Source of the DNA: Ruminococcaceae bacterium UBA1405
GTDB taxonomy: Bacteria; Bacillota; Clostridia; Oscillospirales; Ruminococcaceae
DNA length: 17,394 nucleotides
Assembly: GCA_002305685.1 (NCBI GenBank)
Contig: DBQB01000040.1
Location: forward strand, 1 to 17,394
Reading direction: 5' to 3'
The translations under genes were made by a program, and so were the position numbers. How positions within the stretch are numbered: the first letter of the stretch is position 1; each line of letters begins with the position of its first letter. Shown in pieces: positions 7,276 to 12,925 of this stretch. The notes under the pieces were generated by a model, which was given only the letters and a program-made list of their open reading frames with translations, had not been told where the DNA came from and made no database searches.

Positions 7276-8093
7276 GATTGATTACCCCTTTCTATGGCCT
7301 GTCCATTTTTTAGTTTTAGGCTTAGAGATCTGTCCGGATGCAGGTATACCGTCTTTACAATCATCCGGATCAGATCTGTCTTCATTGGCTGTTCTCCTTG
7401 CTCCTTCAGCAAAGACCGGATTCGGAAGGTTTCATACCGTTTCGAATCAATATCTGCCAGCTGCGCCTCAGCCAAGGCCAGGGCGAGTTCTTTGGCTCGT
7501 TCTTCATCTTGCCCTGGCTGACTTAACAGCTGCTCCAGCTGTGCTTCCAGATCCCGGTGAGCCCTGGGCTGCCAAGGAGGTTCCACAACCTGACCCGGTT
7601 CCCGTGCCAGGGGGAGCAGCAGGCTTTGGATACTTTCCAGCAATGCCTGATCCCGCAGCTTGACGGAGGGGGCGCCGCACTTCAGGCAGGACCAGTTATC
7701 GTGTAGGTTTTTAGTCAGACGGCTGCCGCAGCTGGCGCAGACTACCAATTCCCGCAGTTGGCGCATCTCCTTGGCATTTCTTGATGACCCTCCGGTTAGA
7801 GGCCGTTTCTGCTGGACTTCCTGGAAGAGATCCGGATCGACTACCAGAGGAAACTCTGTTGTGCCGGTATATCGTTCATCCTGCAGGATACGCGCCACCA
7901 TGTTTTTGTTCCAGGACTGGCCAGTTTCCCGGTATGGGATGGGCTGATTGCTGAGAATGGTGACAATCTGATTATAGGAAATGCCTTCACTGTACCTTTG
8001 AAAAATCAGTTTTACCAACTCAGCCTCTCGTTCTTTGAGACACATTTTTCCCATTCGCATCTCATAGCCGAATGGAAGTTTCCGGTTTTTCAT
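7272..8093 (-). CDS. catalytic-domain-less serine recombinase homologue (recombinase 2 of 3)
   Basis: The 273-residue protein begins directly in the DNA-binding recombinase domain: LPFGYEMRMGKMCLKEREAELVKLIFQRY, with SWNKNMVARILQDERYTGT near 62-80. It continues into a four-cysteine zinc ribbon (CASC then CLKC, about 118-138) and a coiled coil (DLEAQLEQL onward, about 180-225). The whole resolvase catalytic domain, including the nucleophilic serine, is absent. The frame is clean and overlaps both neighbours by four bases (ATGA at each end), with AAAGG about 11 bases upstream. It therefore looks like a maintained gene, not a broken remnant. It may be a DNA-binding or directionality partner of the two complete recombinases, though an old deletion is possible. 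Confidence 0.9.
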   Translation of the reverse strand: MKNRKLPFGYEMRMGKMCLKEREAELVKLIFQRYSEGISYNQIVTILSNQPIPYRETGQSWNKNMVARILQDERYTGTTEFPLVVDPDLFQEVQQKRPLTGGSSRNAKEMRQLRELVVCASCGSRLTKNLHDNWSCLKCGAPSVKLRDQALLESIQSLLLPLAREPGQVVEPPWQPRAHRDLEAQLEQLLSQPGQDEERAKELALALAEAQLADIDSKRYETFRIRSLLKEQGEQPMKTDLIRMIVKTVYLHPDRSLSLKLKNGQAIERGNQS

Positions 8094-9688
8094 CTGCGCA
8101 CCGACCTTTCAATCGTTTCCCGAAGTTTTATTCCATTCTTCAGGCAGAAACAGAGGGATGTGTTGCTTTCCACCGTGATTTGTTCTACTAATTCCGTGAA
8201 GATCCCTTCGTCAAAATCGGGAAGGAATTCCGGCATGGAAGATAATGATTCCAGCAGTTCCTTGGTCTGTTCCAGCGTCTGGTCTTCGTTCTCTCCCAGC
8301 AGCCTTTCTTTTTGAGCCTGGGCTTCCCGGAGTTTTTGAGCGATCCCGTTTGTCTGGGATAAAAAAAGATCAGAATCGAGGAGGCCATGCTTTTGCATTT
8401 CGGCCAACATTCGATTCTGATCCATCAGGCTGCCTATTTGTTTGTTGAGCTCTACAATATCCACCCGCCAGAGAAACCGCTGCTCCCGGATTTTCCGCAG
8501 GTTGGCTGCCAATTGTTTTAAGACTGGAATTCCATTCATCCGCAGACGGTGGTAGGCCCGAAGGAAGGCAGCCTGTATCTCCCGCTCAGGAATTTGGGTA
8601 ATAGGACAATTTGATTGGTTTTGCTCATGACTAACACAAGACCAATAGGTAATATTTCGACAGTTTTTCCTACGAAACCCCCCACCACATATACCACAAT
8701 ATAATTTTTTGTGTAGTGGTGTTATTGGGCCTATTCGTGACCCATTTTTCTGCAGACGATGCTGTTTAAGCTGCTGAACTTGTTGGAACATTTCTTTTGA
8801 AATAATAGGAGGATGTGTCTGTTCTGCATAATATTGCGGTTGCTCGCCACGGTTAATGTGCCTTATTCTGGGAAATGTATCGGTCCGATAAGTTTTTTGC
8901 CACAGCGAATCTCCGATATATTTTTCGTTAGAAAGAATATACGAAAGAGAATTTATTGTCCACTTTTGTTCAGGATCTGCGGATTTTACAGGAATGTTAT
9001 CCGCATTGAGACGTTCAATAATGACTCTCATATTGTCCCCAGAAAGATACTCTTGGAAAATACGACGGACAATAGCTGATTGTGATGGATTGAGTTGAAT
9101 TTTCCCATTGCAAAGCTCGTATCCATAAGGTAGTGAAGAGGGAATATATCCCCCGCTCTCCATCCGGCGCTGATAACTCCACTTCATGTTTTCAGAGATG
9201 CTTTCGCTCTCTTTTTGGGAGATAGCTGCAAAAATGGTGGTCAGGAGTTCTCCACTCATCTGGGCGGTGTCGATGTTCTGCTCCTCGAAATAGACCCCGA
9301 CACCCAGCTCCTTCAGTTTCCGGATGGTCTCCAGGCAATCGATAGTGTTTCGGGCGAAGCGGGAGATAGATTTGCAAAGTATCCGGTCAATGCGCCCTCG
9401 CTTACAGTCGGTGATCAGCCGCTGAAACTCGGTGCGCTTTTCGGCGGATGTTCCGGTGATCCCCTCGTCGGCATAGAGATCCACAAAGGTCCATTCTTCA
9501 TGGGAGGTGATATAGGTGGTGTAATATCTTGTCTGGGCCAGGAAAGAGTTCAGCTGGTCGTCGGAGTCGGAACTCACCCGGGCGTAGGCAGCCACTCGCA
9601 GTTTTTGAGGGCGGGGTGCCTTATCCGCCTCGATGACGATGACCTGTTTTCTGGCTAAACTGCCCTCTGTCACCGGCCCTTTCCCCAT
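8090..9688 (-). CDS. large serine recombinase (recombinase 1 of 3)
   Basis: The 532-residue protein carries a resolvase catalytic domain (about 30-180) with Ser39 in YARVSS, GITGTSAEKR and KSISRFARNT. It then has a recombinase domain (about 190-320), a zinc ribbon (CGIC near 342, later cysteines near 360-375) and a coiled coil (about 420-480). The frame extends to a GTG at 9697, but that codon lies within the Shine-Dalgarno sequence GGAGGTGAG. The ATG at 9686-9688 is spaced eight bases from AGGAGG and is preferred. It is first in an operon of three recombinases and a phosphoesterase, all joined by overlaps or a 21-base gap. The DNA for the middle of the protein (about 8600-9170) is clearly more AT-rich than for the catalytic domain, suggesting a mosaic origin. 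Confidence 0.95.
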   Translation of the reverse strand: MGKGPVTEGSLARKQVIVIEADKAPRPQKLRVAAYARVSSDSDDQLNSFLAQTRYYTTYITSHEEWTFVDLYADEGITGTSAEKRTEFQRLITDCKRGRIDRILCKSISRFARNTIDCLETIRKLKELGVGVYFEEQNIDTAQMSGELLTTIFAAISQKESESISENMKWSYQRRMESGGYIPSSLPYGYELCNGKIQLNPSQSAIVRRIFQEYLSGDNMRVIIERLNADNIPVKSADPEQKWTINSLSYILSNEKYIGDSLWQKTYRTDTFPRIRHINRGEQPQYYAEQTHPPIISKEMFQQVQQLKQHRLQKNGSRIGPITPLHKKLYCGICGGGFRRKNCRNITYWSCVSHEQNQSNCPITQIPEREIQAAFLRAYHRLRMNGIPVLKQLAANLRKIREQRFLWRVDIVELNKQIGSLMDQNRMLAEMQKHGLLDSDLFLSQTNGIAQKLREAQAQKERLLGENEDQTLEQTKELLESLSSMPEFLPDFDEGIFTELVEQITVESNTSLCFCLKNGIKLRETIERSVRR

Positions 9689-9804
9689 GATTCTCACCTC
9701 CTGTCAGCAATACAACATACCACACTCTTTCTCATATAGCTATATCAAATCGGGTAAAAAAACTTACAAAGATTCCTCTTTTAATTTTGCGAAGATAAGG
9801 CGTC

Positions 9805-9966
9805 TTATGCTGCTTGTTTCGACTGAGAGCAGAATAACCCTCTCTCCACTTCCAGTTCCAGATGAGCAGTGATCCTTTTCAGTTCCTTCTGGGTAAAGCC
9901 ATGGCCCTCCAGCGCTTTTAGAATTCGGAGCATTCCGTAGTAATTGATGATTCCTTTTGCGTCCAT
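9805..9966 (-). CDS. small protein overlapping the mazF-type gene (53 residues)
   Basis: This frame begins with ATG at 9964-9966, seven bases after a strong AAAGGAGG Shine-Dalgarno, and ends with TAA at 9805-9807. It overlaps the last 49 bases of the MazF-type gene in another frame. The product starts MDAKGIINYYGMLRILK and continues ALEGHGFTQKELKRITAHLELE, a short helical protein rich in Lys and Leu. I do not recognise the family. Its tight coupling to the toxin gene makes it a candidate partner or regulator, but it follows the toxin, whereas MazE antitoxins normally precede it, and no AbrB-like signature is visible. The good ribosome binding site is the main support. Confidence 0.65.
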   Translation of the reverse strand: MDAKGIINYYGMLRILKALEGHGFTQKELKRITAHLELEVERGLFCSQSKQAA

Positions 9967-10343
9967 TCCTGATCCTCCTTTATCTTTTGTGAAAGGGCGA
10001 AGCTTACAAGCAATGCCCGGTCTACCTGTTTTTGATTCTCTGGGGAGAGCACTCCTATCCGGTCCATCAACCGGGATTTGTCTATTGTTCTTACCTGTTC
10101 CGTAAGAATAATAGAGAACTTCCGTAGGCCGCTGTCTGTTCCAACCAGTACATGGGTCGGTAAACAGCCTTTTCTGCTTTTGGCAGTGACCGCGGCGACA
10201 ATTACGGTGGGGCTGAACCAGTTTCCCACCTCGTTCTGCAGAATCAGAACTGGACGGATACCGCCCTGTTCTGAGCCAACCACCGGATTCAGATCTGCGT
10301 AATAGAGTTCTCCGCGATGAATAATTCTCTGCGGTCTATTCAT
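9918..10343 (-). CDS. MazF/PemK family endoribonuclease toxin
   Basis: The 141-residue protein has the PemK/MazF core: RGELYYADLNPVVGSEQGGIRPVL-type start (about 10-33), NWFSPTVIVAAVTAK (about 41-55), LPTHV, then LTEQVRTIDKSRL (about 80-92). The conserved Arg of GGIRP and the Thr of VTAK are present, so it looks catalytically intact. Family members cut mRNA at short motifs and are held in check by an antitoxin encoded just upstream. No MazE-like gene is visible upstream; the preceding 513 bases are noncoding in appearance. The ATG has AAAAGGAG eleven bases upstream. The C-terminus is about 20-25 residues longer than a standard MazF, and this tail is the part shared with the overlapping 53-codon gene. 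Confidence 0.93.
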   Translation of the reverse strand: MNRPQRIIHRGELYYADLNPVVGSEQGGIRPVLILQNEVGNWFSPTVIVAAVTAKSRKGCLPTHVLVGTDSGLRKFSIILTEQVRTIDKSRLMDRIGVLSPENQKQVDRALLVSFALSQKIKEDQEWTQKESSITTECSEF

Positions 10344-10856
10344 AAGGCGATTTTCTCCTTTTGGGTTATGTATCCGGACCGGTCATTGTTGTCGTGTTTT
10401 CATGCTGAAAAAAGTGAACCGGTCCGGTTTTATGATCTATTCAAACACCTGGTATTATTACCCGTCCCCCAAGCGGTGGGCAGTGACTGAACTGTGCCTG
10501 GCGGCACACTCCGGGAATCTCACCCCCCCCCGAGGATCTCTCCGGGCTGCCCCCATTGGTTGTGTCTGTGGCTGGGCAGGGGTACCATTGTAGGCGGATC
10601 GGGTCATGGCGAAACAGCTTGCCAGTGCTGCTTTGGGATAGATGGGAACCGCTCGCCGCCTTCTTTGGCCGTCTTTGATGCAGGGTACCTGCACAGGCGG
10701 GTCTTGGCGCATCCTCCGCATCGCTTGTCCCCTCTCAGGGCCGGTCCGCTGATGTGATTCAGTCTGCTGGGTATTCAATTTTCAAAGTTCAGGCGGGGCT
10801 TCTAAAAACCCTTCACCACTTATCCAGTTTCAGAGGGCGTTTGCACCAAACTTTTT
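10344..10856. other. 513-base GC-rich region without a convincing gene
   Basis: The stretch separates the sigma-like gene from the MazF gene. A 106-codon minus-strand frame (10458-10778) exists, but its translation is Arg/Pro/Gln-rich, lacks a clear ribosome binding site and matches no family I know. The stretch contains a nine-C homopolymer (10523-10531), a short hairpin just after the sigma gene (10840-10852), a GGG/CCC hairpin near 10795-10815, and an inverted repeat near the MazF end (10374-10427). It could hold a noncoding RNA, an origin of transfer, or the remains of lost genes. Confidence 0.5.
10374..10427. repeat. inverted repeat upstream of the mazF-type gene
   Basis: Arms CCGGACCGGT (10374-10383) and ACCGGTCCGG (10418-10427) are perfect reverse complements separated by 34 bases. 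Each arm is itself nearly palindromic around one central base. The proximal arm lies about 30 bases before the MazF start codon, a typical place for an operator; toxin-antitoxin operons are usually autorepressed at such palindromes. Confidence 0.6.
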
Positions 10857-11273
10857 TTACTCTTTGATCATTTTCAGCAATTTAGACAAGATTCTGACCT
10901 TTCGATTGTGAATTGTCATGGGTGCTTTACCCACTTTTTGCGCGTATGCACGTTCACTCATCTTTTCAAAATAAATAGAATGGATCAGATCAGCTTCATC
11001 CGGAGGAAGATTATTGATACCCTCATTGAGCTTCTCATTTGTCATTCGTTCCTCAACATTCGATTCCACACTTGGAGAAAGCAAATCGGGAATCGTCTCC
11101 TCGCCCAATCTGTCCTCCGTATCCAGTGCGCTGAAGTGAAATGTATTTCCTTTTCTTTCTTTTTCCTGGAGAAAACGCTCCCGTCTTCTCATACGGTAGT
11201 AGACAAGATAGACTTCCTTGGATACTTCCACAAGGTTCCCGGAAACTCGGATATAGTATTTTCTTTCTTCCAT
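10857..11273 (-). CDS. short sigma-70-like factor of the integrative-element type
   Basis: The 138-residue protein begins MEERKYYIRVSGNLVEVSKEVYL-type and ends with a sigma-70 region 4-like helix-turn-helix: LPPDEADLIHSIYF, SERAYAQKVG and TIHNRKVRILSKL (about 90-135). Short sigma-like proteins of this shape are widespread in Tn916-related and other clostridial conjugative elements, where they are thought to influence element transcription. Region 2 is not evident, so it may act as a DNA-binding regulator instead of a full sigma factor. The frame extends to 11489, but ATG 11271-11273 with AGGAGG eight bases upstream is clearly the start. An apparently structured RNA leader lies directly upstream. 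Confidence 0.88.
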   Translation of the reverse strand: MEERKYYIRVSGNLVEVSKEVYLVYYRMRRRERFLQEKERKGNTFHFSALDTEDRLGEETIPDLLSPSVESNVEERMTNEKLNEGINNLPPDEADLIHSIYFEKMSERAYAQKVGKAPMTIHNRKVRILSKLLKMIKE

Positions 11274-11330
11274 AGCCCTTTCCTCCTGGTTCAGATGATG
11301 GATGGTCGATCTGAGCCGGGGGTCAGGGAT

Positions 11331-11419
11331 AAGCCGCGATAGCGGCCTGCCAGCCTTGCAAATACATGAAGGTTCCTTTCCCGAACAAGCCGGAAAAGGA
11401 CTCTCATCACCGTGCAAGG
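11331..11419 (-). ncRNA. putative structured 5' leader RNA of the sigma-like gene
   Basis: The minus-strand transcript can fold into a 7-bp closing stem CCUUGCA/UGCAAGG (11413-11419 with 11354-11360). This encloses an 8-bp hairpin (11392-11399 with 11375-11382, one G-U pair, nine-base loop). A separate 7-bp hairpin with a UAUC loop follows (11342-11348 with 11331-11337, one G-U pair). It ends about 60 bases before the start codon of the sigma-like gene. No coding frame explains the sequence. I cannot assign it to a known riboswitch or RNA family; it may be a regulatory leader or an independent small RNA. Confidence 0.5.
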
Positions 11420-11434
11420 CAAAAATTGGGCAGC

Positions 11435-11498
11435 AAAAAAGCGCCGCAGAAATCAGACGCCAGAAAATAATTCTGACATCTGACCTCACACGGCGCTT
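11435..11498 (-). terminator. long composite hairpin with T tract between zinc-ribbon and sigma-like genes
   Basis: An 8-bp outer stem (11439-11446 with 11491-11498) encloses a second stem (11451-11457 with 11479-11485, including G-U pairs) and a small apical AU-rich hairpin. On the minus strand it ends in a run of T (complement of 11435-11440). It is much longer than an ordinary terminator and sits directly before the putative leader. It may terminate the immA transcript or act as an attenuator controlling the sigma-like gene. Confidence 0.7.
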
Positions 11499-11553
11499 GG
11501 TAGTCTACAGTCGCATGGACCGTCTCCGCTTGCTCGATTTGAGTCAATAACTA

Positions 11554-11841
11554 TTAATTTTTACAGTTGTCTTTCTGGTATCTCCGTCTCTGCCGACGGA
11601 AATACGCCATATTCAGCACCCAGACATGTTTACACTTTTGGCATTTGGTTCGGATGTGTCCTGCGGAATCAGAATAGGCCACTCCAATTTTATATCCGCA
11701 AACCGGACATCGCAGCACGCGCTCTGCCAGGTTGTCCGCTTCCCGCGCAGAAAGAAGGGCCAGTGCCTCCTTTTCTTTGGATTTGCATGGCTTAAAGAAC
11801 TCATTGCACCTCGCTTCCCAATCGGAATTCTTTCGCCACAT
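11554..11841 (-). CDS. small zinc-ribbon protein, possibly frameshifted at its 5' end
   Basis: The frame encodes a treble-type zinc ribbon: CPVCGYKIGVAYSD, then IRTKCQKCKHVWVLN. The two CxxC pairs are about 20 residues apart, as in Com-like and other rubredoxin-type zinc-binding proteins. A basic tail (YFRRQRRRYQKD) suggests nucleic-acid binding. The 5' end is unclear. The open frame reaches ATG 11839-11841 (poor Shine-Dalgarno spacing) and a GTG at 11871, both inside immA. The natural coupled start would be the ATGA overlapping the immA stop (ATG 11802-11804), but it is in another frame. One extra base in the TTCTTT tract after it would restore MSSFKPCKSKEKEAL-type translation. This is therefore either a recent one-base deletion, a sequencing error, or initiation at a weak site. 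Confidence 0.65.
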   Translation of the reverse strand: MWRKNSDWEARCNEFFKPCKSKEKEALALLSAREADNLAERVLRCPVCGYKIGVAYSDSAGHIRTKCQKCKHVWVLNMAYFRRQRRRYQKDNCKN

Positions 11842-12520
11842 ATTCCTCGATGGGGTGAAAGTCAAGGGCACTCAAATCTCGCAGGCGGATTACCAGGGCA
11901 GTATAAGAAACTCCCAGTGTATCAGACATTTTCTGCAAAATGGATTTTTCCCTTGGTGCAAACACGCTGTTTCCATACACCAGGATATTCTGCCCATTAT
12001 TGTATTTTTGAAGCAGTGACTTCATAAGGAATGTTGGCATCAGAAGGGAAGCCGCCATCGTGTTGGCCTGCCATTCACCTATGGCAAATCGAGCCCGCAG
12101 CTCCTCAGCGGTATAAAGCCTTTCCCCATCATAGACTCGTTGGAATCCTGTTGTCTGTTCCGGATCAATCTTTGCCGCAATCATATGTCCTGCCTCATGA
12201 GCCAGTGTAAATCTCCTGCGAAATTGCTCACTTGGCCCAAGCAGTCTTTTTTCCAGAACAATTGTGTTGCGGGGAAAAACCACCTGCACTGTTTTTCCTT
12301 CCCGATGAACAGACAGGGGAGTAATCCCATCGCTGGAAAAACCGATCTTGTCCATATCGTCTTCCGCAAAAGTCTCATACAGAACCTGGCACCGCAGAAA
12401 ACCCGTTGTGAAGCCATCAATGTCCACAAATAGAGGAAATTCCTTGTGATTCCCAATATATTGTTGAACTAAAGCGTCGCCTAATTCATCCGCTTCTTTT
12501 TTGGAAAGAAAATTTCTCAT
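11801..12520 (-). CDS. ImmA/IrrE family metallopeptidase
   Basis: The 239-residue protein has the gluzincin motif HEAGH (His108, Glu109, His112) in RFTLAHEAGHMIAA. A downstream third ligand candidate is Glu149 in GEWQANTMAASLLMP, the standard ImmA/IrrE signature. In ICEBs1-type systems ImmA cleaves the element's ImmR repressor after DNA damage, and IrrE acts similarly on DdrO. Here no Xre-type repressor gene is adjacent, so the target is unknown. The frame extends to 12562, but ATG 12518-12520 with AAAGGAGGG six bases upstream is the start. Its promoter carries a LexA-type SOS box, implying direct induction by DNA damage. The zinc-ribbon gene follows in the same transcript. Confidence 0.92.
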   Translation of the reverse strand: MRNFLSKKEADELGDALVQQYIGNHKEFPLFVDIDGFTTGFLRCQVLYETFAEDDMDKIGFSSDGITPLSVHREGKTVQVVFPRNTIVLEKRLLGPSEQFRRRFTLAHEAGHMIAAKIDPEQTTGFQRVYDGERLYTAEELRARFAIGEWQANTMAASLLMPTFLMKSLLQKYNNGQNILVYGNSVFAPREKSILQKMSDTLGVSYTALVIRLRDLSALDFHPIEEYVAKEFRLGSEVQ

Positions 12521-12569
12521 GAAACACCCTCCTTTCAATGCATCTGCAAAGACAAAGCACACCGTAAAA

Positions 12570-12581
12570 GAACAAATGTTC
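12570..12581. promoter_or_regulatory. LexA (DinR) SOS box
   Basis: GAACAAATGTTC is a 12-base site with perfect GAAC/GTTC half-sites and four-base spacing, matching the Gram-positive SOS box pattern (CGAACNNNNGTTCG core). It lies just after the -10 element of the immA promoter, about where transcription starts, so LexA bound there should block the promoter until the SOS response removes it. Confidence 0.85.
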
Positions 12582-12592
12582 TCGATGGCTTT

Positions 12593-12621
12593 ATTATATC
12601 AGAGTTTTTTGCATGATTCAA
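12593..12621 (-). promoter_or_regulatory. sigma-A promoter of immA
   Basis: Minus strand: -35 TTGAAT (12616-12621), a 17-base spacer, and consensus -10 TATAAT (12593-12598). The SOS box lies about 11 bases downstream of the -10. The 5' leader before the immA start codon is about 65 bases. Confidence 0.88.
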
Positions 12622-12739
12622 TAGGAATGTGGTGTCAAAAAACAAGGCGGTCTTTTTCTCATCTCGTCATTATTTAGATTTTTTAATTATGTGTAGCTTC
12701 AAGCTGTTTTCATAAGCACTTTACGCCTGTTCCGTCGAC

Positions 12740-12925
12740 TTAATGCGGATTTTCTTCCCATATCGTGAGCCATCCACCTATCCAGCTTTCTTCATCGATA
12801 ACTCCCTTCTCAAGGCTGCGGCGGACATCCGGAGTAAGCGGCTGTCTGTTTCCTCGTCCATAGGTTTTTCCCAACTGCTTTATGCCGGAGCTGCCTCTTA
12901 CTTGCCAACCGCTTGCACGATCCAT
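12740..12925 (-). CDS. possible small protein or gene fragment
   Basis: A 61-codon frame overlaps the last 28 bases of the zinc-ribbon membrane protein gene and ends with TAA at 12740. Its last 45 residues (KTYGRGNRQPL, TPDVRRSLEKGVI, SWIGGWLTIWEENPH) look like genuine coding sequence in composition, but no ribosome binding site precedes the ATG and no family is recognised. It may be a small downstream gene of the envelope operon or the 3' remnant of a gene cut when the island arrived. From there to the immA promoter (12622-12739) I see only AT-rich DNA with no clear signal. Confidence 0.25.
   Translation of the reverse strand: MDRASGWQVRGSSGIKQLGKTYGRGNRQPLTPDVRRSLEKGVIDEESWIGGWLTIWEENPH

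Larger units (their letters stand above)
2286..12621. mobile_element. putative integrative or remnant mobile island (serine recombinase type)
   Basis: This block holds three serine recombinase genes plus genes typical of clostridial integrative elements: a short sigma-70-like factor, a MazF-type toxin, an ImmA-type peptidase, YolD and a Y-family polymerase. Metabolic genes lie on one side and envelope-type genes on the other. No relaxase, coupling protein or type IV secretion gene is present, so it would be non-autonomous or decayed. The limits given are simply the outermost supported signals: the terminator on the left and the immA promoter on the right. I could not identify flanking direct repeats or att cores by eye, so the true ends may differ by hundreds of bases. 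Confidence 0.5.

Noticed and set aside
9700..9804. Promoter for the recombinase operon
   Set aside because: AT-rich DNA with a TATAGCTATA palindrome is present, but no -35/-10 pair with acceptable spacing could be defended.
10458..10778. Minus-strand frame of 106 codons between the sigma-like and mazF-type genes
   Set aside because: It is Arg/Pro/Gln-rich without a domain, has no good ribosome binding site, and runs through a nine-base homopolymer. It is treated as noncoding.
11274..11489. N-terminal extension of the sigma-like protein
   Set aside because: It runs through the structured leader and long hairpin; the downstream ATG with AGGAGG matches the usual start of the family.
11613..11804. 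63-codon frame starting at the ATG overlapping the immA stop
   Set aside because: It has good coupling geometry, but its translation destroys the CxxC zinc ribbon encoded in the other frame; it is better explained by a frameshift.
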